Positions 28,747-42,118 are shown, numbered from the stretch's first letter. The stretch: 64,000 nt of DNA from Rachycentron canadum (GCA_038496675.1 CM076652.1:10150252-10214251), one strand, 5' to 3'. Notes: a model not told the origin generated them from the sequence alone. A program made the numbers and translations.

Positions 28747-29097
28747 AAGGCCACACTAGTAGAGCCCCGTCTGACAAGCTCAGGCCAGAAAAGTTGGACT
28801 CCATCTGATGAACTCAGGCCATACAAGTCAAGCTCTGTCTACTGAACCCAGGCCACATTAGTGGCAGCCAGACAGTCAAATCCAGGTCGCACTAGATGAG
28901 TACCCTTTGTTGAAACAGTGCCAGTGAGGACATACTCTTCAAGCTCAGTGTCTACTCAACCCAGGCCTCTCTAATCAAGCTCTGATGGTCAAACCTAGGC
29001 CAGGGAAGTCAAACCCCATCGAGTGAATCCAGGCCACAAAAGTTCAGCCTTGCTGGTTGAAATCAAGCCAGAAAAGGCTGATCTATCTTTGGCTGAG
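28747..29097. repeat. degenerate minisatellite, 34-bp period, ten units
   Basis: Ten consecutive units start at 28747, 28781, 28815, 28849, 28883, 28917, 28962, 28996, 29030 and 29064. All are exactly 34 bp except the sixth, which is 45 bp. Each unit typically begins CAGGCCA or a variant, continues AAGT(C/T)AAG-like, and ends TGAACC-like (for example TCTACTGAACC, GATGGTCAAACC, GAGTGAATCC). The copies differ at many positions, so the array is old. The period is not a multiple of three and frames are interrupted, so it is not a protein repeat. It starts about 370 bp after the (GATA)n tract. Confidence 0.85.
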
Positions 29098-29099
29098 TG

Positions 29100-32000
29100 A
29101 GTGGTTCTGTCATTATGTTGGCTAAGTGTTGGCTAACAGTGGGATTGTCTGACGTAAGCGCTGCGCAGCTGAGGGCTGGCAGTGAAACAAGATGTAAGAC
29201 AGGAGAGAAGATGCTTTAAATGAGAGCCAGTGGCCAACAGCCATTTAGACCAGAGATGAGTTGTCTTACGCCATCCATCGCTCCTAATCCTTAAAACCAA
29301 AGACCTATAGCTTCTAAATCTCTCTCTATTTTTCTCTCTGTCCATCTGTCTCTCACCAGTTTACCTTCCCAAATATTAACACTGACTGCTTTACCACACT
29401 TTCATACTTCTCTCATACCTCCCTTGCATATTAGTCATGTACACAGTCTGATTGATCAACAAATTGAATGCATTCAACATTGAGAATGTGTTTGTGCAAC
29501 TGTTTGTGAGTAAACAATAAGGATACTAAAACCAAGGCAGCATTTTTGCAGCTCCCCCACCAACGTCAGTTTGACAATGAGGGCTAAGGAGGAGCTTCAA
29601 ATCTGTGTAATACTGTAAACCACAGCATTCTCAGACCTTAAAGAATCTCCTTGCTGGGATATGTTATTAGCATGTATTGTGTTGGCGCTGTACACACATA
29701 CACACAAACACCATGTTACGCTCTGTCTCCATCAGGATGTTGGACAATCAACCTCAAGACTCTGCTCCCTGGGTGATATAAAGAGATTAGTGACTCTGCT
29801 TTGATTGTGCATGATGAGAGGAGACTTGTGTTAAAGTCCATAAAATCTCATCGCTCTGAGGAAATGAATTCACCCAATCTCCAAGGCTCATTGTTCCCAT
29901 GGTTTCTCTCTACTCTTCTGTTCCCCTCTGAACCATGTTTCAAGTCAGAGTGACCTGGAGGCAGACGCAGAGCAATGATAGACAAACTGATCCCTATCCA
30001 GCCCACCGTGCAGCCAGGCAGCAGCTGGAGCGCTGCGCAGGTACATGAAGCGCTGAGACCAGCCGGGACTTCCAGGAAGTTCAGCATCAGGGATCAGTCT
30101 GTGTTATTGACTTGGCAAAGCCTCCAGCCAGTACAATTCCATCAGCGAGGGGTTCACTGACTGCACAAGTGCACATATGCGTATGTGTGTATGTGTGTGT
30201 GCAGACCAGGGCTCAGGGCTCTGTGGTCCAGATGGGTGGCCAGGCCCCAGTTGATTTCTGTTATGACAATTGAACCCATTTGAACCATTCAATCCTTGTC
30301 TTTCCCTCTCTGAAACACACGCATACTGTGTGCATCAAAGCAACTTGTTGGTCGTTTGCTCCTCTTACGTACGTATGTATCACTATTATTAAATTGTTTA
30401 AAATGCAAATGTATGTGCAGAACAGCTGGCAGGAACAAGGACCACCCAGCTGCTGGAGAAGCATTGTGTTGATAGCAGATAAGCTGAAATAGAGTATCAA
30501 GATGAATTCTTCCTCTCTTTCAGACAGACGGCTGTGTGTAAGCTTCACAAATACTATACCACAGAAAAACAATGCCTGATAGTTCCTCCACCTCTTGGTC
30601 ACCACAAATAAATCTTTCAGCACAAACACAGATCAAAGACCCTGCCATTCCCATTCAGTGATTAAGGTTGGCATGTGCCATCTTTTTTTGTCAGGACTTC
30701 TAATTGATCCTAATTGCTGTTGTGACAGATGATGAGGGGAAGGATCTCCGGAGGAGCACAAAGTCGGAAAACAGCATTCAGTTTTTATTAGGCACCAGTA
30801 CTGCAGGAAAAGCCAGAATTAGACATGGCTGGCTTTACTGATTGATCCTTTTGTGTTCCACTGAAAGCCAGTGTATGAAGATGGAAGTAATAAGATGCTT
30901 CACGCAAACCAGACCGGGACAAGATGTTGACAAATTCTAGAAACAAACAGCGGCGAAAGAACGATTTAGATCCATAGCAAATGTAGACAATAAAAAATAG
31001 ATAAATAAAAAGTATTAGCAGCAAAATGGAGAGTTAATTATATAAAGCCTCATGTTTTTTATGTATATTTTCTTAAGCTGCAAAGCCACAAGTAACAAGC
31101 TGTCAGATAAATGTAGTGATGTTAAACAACATTTCCCTATAAAATAAGAACGGCACGTAAGTACAGTTTTTGACGCACTTGTTGTGTTTTTATGCGACTT
31201 TATACTTACTTTATACTACATAGCTACAGTCACTATGTGCAATACATCCTATCATGCTATAAAATATGATGCATTGTACATTCAATAGTCTAACAGTATA
31301 TTATATTGTTAAATTTGTCTCAGTTTTGATGTTCTGCATTGACTTTTATTTGATTAATTTTACAGTTTCGTTTTGCTACTTCACCATAAGTAATATCATA
31401 CTTAAGTGTGCCAAGTACATACAAGTTCAAGTTCCTCCAACCACAGTCCTTCAGGCAAAAATGAGATGAGGCAAGTATCAAATATTATCAATGTGACCGT
31501 TAATTAACTTAAATTTAAAAATGGCATCAAATGAAACCACATTTTTTAATAGCCAGACTGTGAATTAATGCATTTTACTCAACATGCTAAATTGCAATAT
31601 TATGGCTGTATTTGATTGGAACACAGAAATCAGTGTGTGCTTTATATAAACTGACAATAGAAGGTCATTTGTCATTGATTCTTTATATCAGAAAATAGTT
31701 ATTTAATAGTAAAGCAGACTGATCCTCTGTAATCTAAGCGACAATAAACAGCCAGTCCACATGTTTTCTACAGTGTCCTCCTTCAGTTGTTGCTCCTGGC
31801 TCTGGGCCAACATGTGTATAGATGTGAGTACAGTATGACCGTGTACATACACTGAGGGGCCACATCAGGGGGCATTTTAAGTATGTGTGAGTGGTTCACA
31901 AGGAGGCATGGACACGAGCATGATGTGTGCATGTGTGTGTCTCCCTGTGTGAGTGTGTGTGCATGTGTGTGTGTGAGTGTGTGTGTAGCAAATTCTTGGA

Positions 32001-35000
32001 AAAACCGAAGATGTTGTCTTTTTTTAATGTAACGGTACATACAGTACATGGACTCACAATGAAGCAGACACACACATGCACATGTATACACACACTTATG
32101 GGGTGACAGAGTGCACTGGCTGAGCTCAGATGAACCAATGGCAACCTGGGGAAGGAGGAATGTGTATGGCGCTAGTCCAAGAGAGGCCGTCAGAATCCTC
32201 AGCAGGCAACCCCGGTTGTCTTAGTGAACACAAGTGTGAGTGTGTGGGAGTGTGTGCGTCTGCACAAGAGGGTGGTAGGAGTAGTAACTGTGTAAGTATA
32301 TGAGTGTGTGCAATTTTACAGACGGTTGGCAATTAATTGTGAGAATGTATGGGACAAACCCTTTAATTTATACCTTCTTTTGTTACCAGTCAGGGCAGAC
32401 AACAAACTACTGTACATGAAGCTCTCTTGCTTTCTTGCAGTCATGCACAGCCATCCCTTCACAGGGCAGGCCCAGTGACCACATCACAATGAGATAACGT
32501 ACTTTACCAGCGTTACTGCTAGATGTTCGATCTAAATTCCTTAACAGTTATAGGATGCAGTGGGGCATTTGTAGGTGTGGAGCTCCTGTGGAAGTGGGCA
32601 GTTACTACAGCCAGCAAGGAGGAGATGTGTTCCCCAGGGAGGCCATAGAGAGTCGGGGAGGACACTCACTACACAGCCACTCATCCAACGGATCCCAAAA
32701 ATACAGCATGTCATGCAGATTCCAAACGTGGACTGCAGTAGCAGAAACAGGGTCATGTGTGCACTTGACTAATGCACAACTGAAGAAGAAAAAATGGAGG
32801 GAGAGAAGAGTAAGCAGGAAAAAAGGAGGAGAGTGAAGGCCTGTTTAAAATATTCAACCCTCCTTCCATTAACTAACTGTGTAGGGATGGGAACACGACC
32901 TGCACTGTACATCTCATGAGAGAGAGAAAAAAGAGAGAGAGAGGGTGCACTGTGGGTAGTAGACCTCTTCCATCCAGTAGCCCTTAAATCCAGCTCAGCA
33001 TTTTCTTAGTGATGTCATCTCTTTTTCACTCTCACCTCCATCTGCTCTCTCACTCCGTCCTTCCTGAGCTTTCTGTCTCGCACGCATATACAGTACTTGC
33101 ATTCCCTCCCTTTGCACTTAGACAACATGTGATGCATTACAATATACGATGCATCTTGTTCAGCACACATAGATCCCTATAAATCTGTGGCTGCTTACAC
33201 TCATCCTGAGTTCAGCTGAAACAGGACGTGTGGGGCTCGCTTGCTCCCTCATTTCGCCACATACTGCTCCATCCCTCCATTATCCCGCTCTTTCACACTC
33301 CAGCCACACAGCATCATCTGACTGGCAGGGAGAACAGTTAACAAACAGGGAAATGGCTGCCAGCTGCATGGACAGGGCTGAAGAGGGGGGAGACACATTA
33401 TGCTTGCAGCTTTTTATTGGTATGAGAAGGGAGAGGTATGGAGAGAACATGGAAGAGAGGAGGAGTGTGTGTGTGTGTGTGTGTATATATATATCCAGAT
33501 GAAATAATGAAATAATTAACAATAATTTAAAAAAAGGTCTTTGAAGCTATTTAGCACTCATTATTTTTCACATTACAGCACTGATTTTGGTGCAGTACAT
33601 TACTCACTGAAGAAAAATAGAAAAGCAGGCTTCCATTAGGAAAAATTAAAAAAAAAAAAAAAAAACTGAGTCTGCACTTAGCTTTGTGACTTTAGGTTTG
33701 ATCCCTCTGCAGGAGATGGGAATCTGGCTGGTTTCTGCCAGCAAAGACTGGTCTGATCTGCTCCTGCAGGAGCTTCAAACACCTGCTTACATCAAGCACA
33801 TCCTTTAAATCCTTGTTTATTACTGGCATGATTAATCTATCTTTAATATTGTAATTTAGTGTGTCATGTGTAATGGGGGTCACCTGGCTTTCCCTGCATC
33901 AAGGTGAAGAGAGGATAATGGAAAGGATAACCACTTCCTCCTTGCCTGAGAGCACTTCCATCTATACCTTGGAGATGACTGAAGAGTTGCTCTTAGCCAT
34001 CACTGAAGGCATCATCATCATCAATGTATGGCTCCAGCTTCCTATGCTGCTGATCAGCTGAAATTGAAGAATTTCAGTGGCATTTTAAGAGCTAAAAAAT
34101 GACCATAACAGAAGATATTGCTAACATATTATAAACAGTTCATATCTCCCAAATTTTGAGGAATGTGATATATATACAGTATGTGACATCGATCTTGCCT
34201 CATAAGTTTAAAGTAAACATTGCAAACATTTGAGGTCAACCCCTGTGTTCTTCTCTGGAAAGAGAAACAGTCATCTGTTTCATTCACATCCAAACACTAC
34301 GCAATTTTGGCATGTCCTCCACACATGTTATCACTTAAAAATCAAAGTCTTCTTCAGCTCATGTAACATTTCTATTGATGATTATATGATTATATTGTCA
34401 GTACAACTATTATCAAGGGAATAAAATCTAATCATATCTTTATTTTATTTTCAGTATAATTTAAATGATTTTGAGAAACATTATTTTTATCACTCACAAA
34501 CCAGTCTGTTAAGAGAATATTGTTTCACTTTGTCTCGATCTACAACTTCTAACTTTTTACTCTGAAAAGCCCCTGAATGTTTTTATGTTTTCCTTTTATC
34601 AATTCATTAGTTGTTGCTGTTTACTTGGTCTTTATAAAGAGTTTATGACAAAGAGACATTTATTCGTGTGAGCAAGAGATGAGCTCATTACCCAAGTGTG
34701 TCTCAGTGCCTGTCTGTGTGCTATAAAATGTGTCATCTTTCTGACTTAAAGCAGCAGTATCCAAAATGTCCATGATACCACATAACCACCACTGTCAACA
34801 GGTCTTTAATATAGTGATATTATCAGCATCTCAATGCCAAATTAATGATATGAGAAATGGCTGCAGTAAGTTTGTACAACAGTGTGTATCTGACTTTAGA
34901 GGAAACAGGGTATCCCCATGACAAGGAACAGAGGGAGAACAGGGACAGATTACTGCTTGGCAAACACCAGAACTTGATTTCCCAACTTCCATGTGGGGTC

Positions 35001-35635
35001 TGTTCAGGCCAGGAGGAGAGCAAGAACAGGAATTTGTTAAGCAGCTGTTTCTCTAGAGGACCAGACTGGGCAACAGAGAGGAGGAGCAGAGAAAGAGAAA
35101 AATAAAAAGTGAGAACAAGGCAGGCAGATAGAAAAGAAATGGAGTGGCTGTGTAACAGGAGGCTTGTTTTGTTCCAAATCAGATTGCTTTATAGCGATGC
35201 AGGGGGTGAATGGTTCCAGGCAGCAGACAATGGGCCAGCAGGTTCAATATTGACATTCTCCTTAGTGATAGCTGAGTTGGCTGGGTGAGGTCAGGGACTG
35301 GACCTTTGTATTAGCCAGCCAGCATTAGTGGTCCCGGCTGGGGGACACTTAATGTAACCTTGGCCTCTCAGTGTAATGGAGGGTCTGAGTGAGGCCAGGA
35401 GAGGTCCCTCCCCTTTATGGGCCTTATTACCGTAAGAGAGCTCAGTCCTCCAGTGGCCCGATTCAAACACAGATCATTACTTTGTCAAAACAGCTACCAG
35501 ACCACGTTGGCACATTCACAGGCCAGCTTGTGTGGCAAACACAGTCTCCAAGTGCCAGTTGTTGAGCGCAGCAGCCGTGGGAGATGAGGCGAGGAGAACA
35601 CAAGAAAAAGTAAGCAGAGCACTTTTGGACAAGTG
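29100..35635. other. intergenic DNA downstream of mrpl23, no supported gene
   Basis: No exon recognised. Contains TG-rich tracts near 31920-31985, a TG/TA repeat at 33466-33493, and an A18 run at 33648-33665. A segment at about 35190-35460 is of higher complexity, free of simple repeats, and could be a conserved non-coding element. This is inference only. Confidence 0.45.
33466..33493. repeat. (TG)n(TA)n microsatellite
   Basis: GTGTGT run that passes directly into TATATATATAT. Confidence 0.9.
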
Positions 35636-35639
35636 ACCG

Positions 35640-35645
35640 TTTATT
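35640..35645 (-). terminator. mrpl23: candidate polyadenylation signal for mrpl23
   Basis: AATAAA on the minus strand, the first canonical hexamer I find downstream of the mrpl23 stop, about 815 nt after it. If it is used, the 3' UTR would contain the CA/TG tract at 36235-36273 and the long purine-rich (plus-strand) segment at 35965-36133. A non-canonical signal closer to the stop is possible. No ATTAAA was noticed between 35646 and 36460. Confidence 0.3.
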
Positions 35646-36234
35646 AGTTCTTATTCCAACAGCACTTACAATTAGACAGAGTCGCTGGCGAGTCCCGCAT
35701 GCTAGGCAAACACACAGGCGCACAAAAACTGTGTACAATCTTCTCAGCCTTATGGCAAGAGGTTCTACCACAAAATAATAAAACACTCCGGCAAATTCCA
35801 TGTCGTTGCTTTGCTGAAACAACATCTCTATTGTTGTTTACCTAAAGTGGTCAATTAATCCAAGGCAAACTCATAAAAGAGGAAAGGATGTGGGTTGTCC
35901 AGGTAGGCTGATCCAACTGGCTGAGAGTCAGGGCTACTAGGGATACCACAATGTACCACTCCCCAGTGTGGCAGAAGAAGAGGAGTGTAGGAAGGGACAA
36001 GGAGACAGAAGAGAAGGGTTAGGGAAGAGGAGAGACAAAGGAGTACGAGATGCTGAGGTACTGGTGCCAAAGAGGAGGAGTAAAAGGAAAAGGAGGTGGA
36101 ACAGAAGAGTAGGAGGAGGAAGGAAAGAAGGTCATCTGAGGTGATGGAGATTCTGTACGGTGGGCTGGTTTCATGAAAGATGGAGCAAGGCCACTCTCCT
36201 CCTCCTGCGATTCTGTTCTGGCTCGGGTTACTGG

Positions 36235-36240
36235 ACACAC

Positions 36241-36273
<33 letters not shown>
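36235..36273. repeat. (AC)n microsatellite
   Basis: AC run with one ACGC interruption. It lies about 190 bp beyond the mrpl23 stop on the minus strand and so would be a TG tract in its 3' UTR. Confidence 0.95.
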
Positions 36274-36277
<4 letters not shown>

Positions 36278-36460
36278 ACACACAACACATGTCTCCAGTC
36301 TCCCACACACATGCTCAGTCTTCTTTACTACATACTGATTGTTTCTTACAGAAATAGAAGTGACATCACAACAGTCGCGTTGTAAATCAATACATGTTGC
36401 TCCCATTGAAACACCCACGCATACACATACGCGCATAAAGTTCCCGGTCAGTGGGCTGTC

Positions 36461-36625
36461 TCAGAGTCCGAACCACTCAGTGACCCCTCCTCTCCTGGGG
36501 TCGAGTTTCTGCCTCTGCTTCTCGTCCTCCATGAACTTCTCCTGCATCTCGTCCACGGAGCCCTCCGCTGGCGTCTCGTCCTTTTCCGGGAAGATGTTGG
36601 GGAAGGTGAATGTCTGGCCCTGGGC
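36461..36625 (-). CDS. mrpl23: mrpl23 terminal coding exon (mitochondrial ribosomal protein uL23m, C-terminus)
   Basis: Minus-strand exon of 165 nt that encodes 54 residues and a TGA stop at 36461-36463. It opens with AQGQTFTFPNIFPEKDE and closes with LDPRRGGVTEWFGL. These match the vertebrate MRPL23 C-terminal pattern (AHGQTFTFPDLFPEKDE and DPRRGGVPSWFGL, recalled from the human protein). The acceptor AG is at 36626-36627 and follows a T-rich tract. The reading frame joins the previous exon in phase 0 after VAYVQL. The middle of the exon is acidic and charged (DEMQEKFMEDEKQRQK), as in the family. The protein is nuclear-encoded, imported into the mitochondrial matrix, and belongs to the 39S subunit near the peptide exit tunnel (family knowledge). 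I see no frameshift or internal stop. The CDS ends here, and the 3' UTR continues toward lower coordinates. Confidence 0.95.
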   Translation of the reverse strand, partial: AQGQTFTFPNIFPEKDETPAEGSVDEMQEKFMEDEKQRQKLDPRRGGVTEWFGL

Positions 36626-39469
36626 CTGGGATGCAGAGGCAAAAAAAGAGCAAAATGAGCCAAGAAACTATCATGTTCCTACCTAACATTAGGAATTAGT
36701 TGTTTATTATCCACTTAAAATCGTTTCGTAAGTCAATTTTTTGTGTCGACGAGGAGTGAGATACTGATTTGGAATTCAGGACACTGTTTCTCCCTCTGTG
36801 TCCCTCTTCCAGTTACACAAATGCTCTCTTTCTCTCTGGCATTCAATTTCTCCAACTCTCTCCCACATTTAATCTCTCATCTCTCTCCATTTCTCTGGTC
36901 TTGATTTATTCAGAGGGAGAGGATGGTATCCATTATTTATTCCATACCAACCCATCACTGGCCATGGCTAATGCATCGCTGGCTCAACTGTAGTCTGTGT
37001 CAGGATGCCGTAGAGTACAGTACAGATCACACACATGCAGGCTTGCACACCCTCACTCACACACACAAATAAATAAATAAATAAGTAAATAAAAACAACA
37101 GGTCAGTGGGTGCATGCATGCACACATATCCATAGCCTATCCCTCTGAGCCATGGACACTTGGCAACAAGAATTCACTGTTATCAGTATCAACTGGAGCC
37201 AAGTCATTGATGTCCTAGAATGACTCAAGTTCATAAAAATCCTGATCATAACTTGTGATGATGAAACTGCACTTACATGTGTCATTTTTATCACTGTGTT
37301 TTGGATTTGGAGCCAACTGTTAATCCTAGCAAATGTTCCCAATGTGATTAATGGTCACTAATGCTGTAGTCTACACCAAACAACAGCTTCCCACTGACAA
37401 ATAGTCAAATGTTATTATGTGACTCATAAACTTCTCAATTATGTTATATGGAGACCTAATGCTATAAAATGAATTGCTTCCATGAACACAATTGTCAATC
37501 AACTACTCTGTTTAAATATGTGAAATATTTTGTTTGGGGTCAGTGTGTAGGCGTTAAGGAATGGTCTGGCTCTGATGTGAATGTTACTTTGTCTGTCTCC
37601 AACCCCCAAAATACCAAGCGAAACATGCATATAATTACCACATAGCATGGTTTAATTCCCAAAGGGGGAGACAACATAAAGCTCACTCAGCCAAAGATGC
37701 AGAATGGGGTTGGCCTTGTCTACTCTATTTAAGACCTACAGCAGAAGTCTTGGGTGTTATTACTGTATGTTTACACTTGTGCATATGTGTGTACTCAGGT
37801 GCATGTTTGCATGTGTTATCCATTTTTTACTAGTAAGGTTATAATGAACTAACGTAAGGTCTACGAACTTAAAGCATCAGTTTTTGGACAAGTCAAATAA
37901 GGACTAGATGCTCTGTGGACTTCAGATCGTAAAATGCTAGTTAAAGCTTTGTCACACACGAATTATGAGATGCTCCATACCACACATTTAAAATCAGTAG
38001 ACTGGTTTTAAACTAAATTTATCTGTATTTTTATGTCCCCATGCATCAAAACTTTTGTGGTGTTTGCTGCTTTGAGAGGACACTTAGCATAGTTTACAAC
38101 AAATGGGGTTGCTGAATGGGCTGCTTATGAGAAACTTGTGATATTAGAAAGTGAAGTGAAGAAGAAAAATGGGATGAAAATACAAATGAGCTATTAATGA
38201 TATTGCAGGGCCCCTCATATAAAAACAATACAAAAAGAATATTTATCCTTCAAAATCCTTTTACCCTATCCTTTTACTTGCAGTTTTGGTATAATTATAT
38301 TTTAAAGCTTTTATCCTCCCCAAAAAATTTGCTTCTTTCAAAGCAAAAAATAAATACAATGAGCCACTCCACCTTCCAGATTTTTTAGTTACTGACTGAT
38401 CCTAATTTGGAGTTTTCAGTGAAAAACAATACACCCTGATGGGAGAGGCTGGCTGGTTTATAGCCACCACAGATTCAGAGGTCATAGCATGAAGCTATTA
38501 ACCATAACCCAGTCTTTATGCATGTGAACTGCAATCGGGTCTGACATGTCCAATCTGACAAGACTGCCCTGACCAGGCCTCAAACAACATGCAACCATCC
38601 AAAACATAACTATTATGGAAACTACTATTTTGGTATGATACTTTACAGACTTGAATTCATGTTACTCTCTAAAGCCTGGCCATTTGAGTCTAAACTCTCT
38701 GATACCAGCTTTGAGGAGCAGAGGGAGCAAAACATGCACAACCTTCAATCAAAAGAAAAGCCACCCTGTTCATGGATTCCTGTCTTGCGGCAACGCCTGT
38801 GTTGCACACTACATGAGGTTTTTTAAGTGAGTGCAGTAATGCAGAAAGACAGACAAGAGTGTCGACCCAGTCAAGAGGAGAAGGCTTAGTCAGGCAGAGG
38901 CAGAGAGCTGCCAAACACCAAAGAAGCACCTGGAAACCGATGGCCCTGCCAAGGCCCAGTGTCTCTCTGCACTTGCACACACTGCCATCGAGGAACGCAG
39001 AATCCAGAACACAAACACTGGACCGTGCCAAGGGAGGTTTGCTGCAGGACTAATATAAGGAGTGAGGAGAAGAAGTAGAAGGCAGCACGGAGAAAGACAG
39101 AGGAAGGCTGTGAAGAAGTGAATGGAAGAGGAAGAAGAGTACAGTCGGGGAGACCGAGGAGTGATTCTACCACAGCGTTATAAACACCAGAGCTGGCAAA
39201 GGAAGGAACAATGAAACAGTAAGCCAAACAAGATTTCACCCAAACTGAACCAAATGTCATCGCATGACAACTCACAGTTATATGGCGCAGCACTGGACAC
39301 CTTGTGTATACACATGGCAAAGATTAATACCGGCCTTTGAGAGCACAATTCACCAAAAAAGAAAGAAAAAAAAAGAAAACAGAAAACAAAGCCCTGAGAT
39401 TGAAATCAACAAAGCACTGAGACTCGTTAAACAAGTCTTATTGTTGGCAACAAGCCACACCCCGTATGC

Positions 39470-39470
<1 letters not shown>

Positions 39471-39526
<56 letters not shown>
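39471..39526. repeat. (TG)28 microsatellite
   Basis: Uninterrupted TG run inside the last mrpl23 intron. Confidence 0.97.
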
Positions 39527-39527
<1 letters not shown>

Positions 39528-40076
39528 ACTTGTGTCAGGCGCCTGATGGACACATTTCCACAATGAGTGAAAGTGCTGGCAGACAGGATTCATATTTTTG
39601 CTTGAAATACATACATCACACCACAGCAGAAGCAAAGCCCATGTACACTCTGTCTCTGTGTGCTCCAAGCCAAAACGATCTCTCCCATGTGTCTGTCTGT
39701 CTCTTTCTACTTGTGTATTTATGCATGACAGTAGAGAGAGAAAGAGTGTGTGTATGAGTGCACACTGAGTGATTTATGAAGAAGACCGTGGACTGTCCAA
39801 AAAGGACAAAAGTGGTGAAAGATAGTCAGGCATTATGTGCAATTAAGGGTTTTCTTTCTATTACCTACTGTGCTTACTAGACGACAAATTGGAGGAATGG
39901 ATGTTTTCCCTCAATCTGCCACCATCTTTACCACGCTCTCAAATGAATCAAGATGCCATCCAGGAATATTGGGACAAGGACCCACATTGCAGCGATGTAA
40001 ACATACTCCTCTTACGCACATGAACAACCCATTACACCCACAGTTTCCCTCTCAATGGGAAAAGAAGGAGAAAGTT

Positions 40077-40092
40077 GGGGGGGGGGGGGGGG
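40077..40092. repeat. G16 homopolymer
   Basis: Uninterrupted run of 16 G. Such runs are error-prone in assembly. Confidence 0.9.
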
Positions 40093-42061
40093 TTAGAGGG
40101 GAAGACAAATGTTGCCATTGACTCACTACCAACCCTTCTCACTTTCCCCATCTGTGCGTATGTGTATGTTTCCTTATTCAACTCTAATCCAATGACTTGT
40201 TCTGTTCCAGGAAGTGTGCATTTAGCGTGTCGGTCTGCCCTGTGGCACATTTGGGGACCACATTCAGCCATTTAACCAACTGATTGGGGACAGCTGTCAA
40301 ATTAGGGACAACAATCGAGTGTCCCCTCATTGTTTTCACAGCAGTTACATTCTGCAGAAAATGGTTTGTGTCTTTATTGGCATGTACTGCTAGCGTGTAG
40401 CTGGTGTAAGGCTCCAGGGCACAAATGTACCTCAATGAAATGTCTCCAAATCAAATTTGGATACAACAGTCATACACAACCCAAATGTAATCCTGTTTGC
40501 AGCCTCAGAGGGAAAAGGAGGAAAGAGGAGAGTGAAAATAGAGAAGACGACCAGGCAAGAAATGGAAAGAGACACACAAAGGACAACTGTATTCTATCTG
40601 ATTGACCTTTGCCTCTGATCTGTGACAAACTGAGCAAGCAGTTGTAACTCAAAAAGTCCTGTTGTGTTTCTGTGTAATAATTTCCCCTTCACAGAAGGAA
40701 AAAAAAAACAAAAAAAAAAAACAGAAGAATGTTTTTTTTTAAAAATGGACAAACCTGTGTCCAGCATCAGAGGAAAGCATGTGAAATCAATACAGGCGAA
40801 ACGGGTATGGTGGGGGGGTGTCTTTTATTATTCATTACCTTAGATTTAAGTATGAAATATGAAAGCCTTAGTTATTCTGGCTTGATGTGTTAAAATGTCT
40901 GATGAAAACAGGAAGGTGCCGGTGCACGGTGGCTTTCCAACCTGGAGCTGAATAGAACATTATGGCACAGTCACCAGCTGAGGACACAAAAGGCTGATTC
41001 AACCTGCTGCTCTGAGAGTTAAAACATACGGGACATGACGGGACCAGACTGGAGCAGGACCAGACATTGCAATGTGACAGATGAGATACACATCAGCATT
41101 TAAATGCCTGTGACTGCACTGCACAGTAAGCACAGAGTAAGAAGTATGCTACAAATCTGAAGATTTGTAATCAAAGATGATTACTCAACCCCAGTGAGGT
41201 AGGGTTGACTTTATTTTCCAATATCCTCAATCCACAGAATAGCCTTCATGGTATCAGGTTTTATGTCCTCTGGACTAAAACAAGTTTGGAGCAACATTTT
41301 ATTACTTTGAAGACTGTTCAACAGCTGTAAAACTACTTGAGGTCAAATGGCAACTTCCATTCAGATAATCTAGACAACTTAAAAATTTAATCCATCAGAA
41401 AATACATTCAAATACTCTTTTATGACTTGAGATCAGCCTCTCTTTTGTGCTCTCTAAAAACCTTGAGCACCTCGAGTTATTATGGAACTAAATAAGATGT
41501 GACTGACGGGGGGGGGGCAAGTACAGCGACTTATTGGACGACCACACTTGACCAAATTAAAGAACAGAGGAGCTCTCAATGTGGTCACAGAGCCTGAAAT
41601 GGCTTTAAGTGGTCTGAAAATGGGAATCTGAACCATTTACACTAAAGAGTCAGACAAACTACATATCCCATATCCCTTTTTTGATGAAAGCGTCAAAAGA
41701 TAGAGCCATTCACAAGACAGTCAATAAAAATCAACCAGATGTTGGCGGTTGTCATTAGAGTGGACCGCATGCTGACACAGAGAGGTGTTGACGATGCGGT
41801 GAGAAATCTCATGAGGCTATGGCTCATGCGGCTGCAGTGGCAGTGTGGTGGTATGGTGGGGTAAGCCGTAGCAAAGCACAGAGGCATCTTGAATATTGCT
41901 GCTGGTGGTGTGTATGTGTGGGGTAGTGAGAGAGAAGACAGAGGTGTTCACATTGCAGTAGAATCCATTTTGACCGTGCGGTAGGAGAGCCTGGCAGCCT
42001 ACAGAGGGAGAGACCACAGTGGTGAGGTTACCAGGATTAGAGTTGAGGGTAACCCCCTGCT

Positions 42062-42064
<3 letters not shown>

Positions 42065-42111
<47 letters not shown>

Positions 42112-42118
42112 ATATGTG

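Noticed and set aside
28747..29097. CRISPR array
   Set aside because: The DNA is eukaryotic, and the units diverge along their whole length with no separate conserved repeat and unique spacer.
1..36460. H19-like RNA or IGF2 exons
   Set aside because: Expected from mammalian gene order, but no matching exon, miRNA-675-like hairpin or insulin-family motif was found.
38886..39320. 144-codon minus-strand open frame
   Set aside because: No resemblance to any family, and an equally open frame lies on the opposite strand. Consistent with chance in purine-rich DNA.
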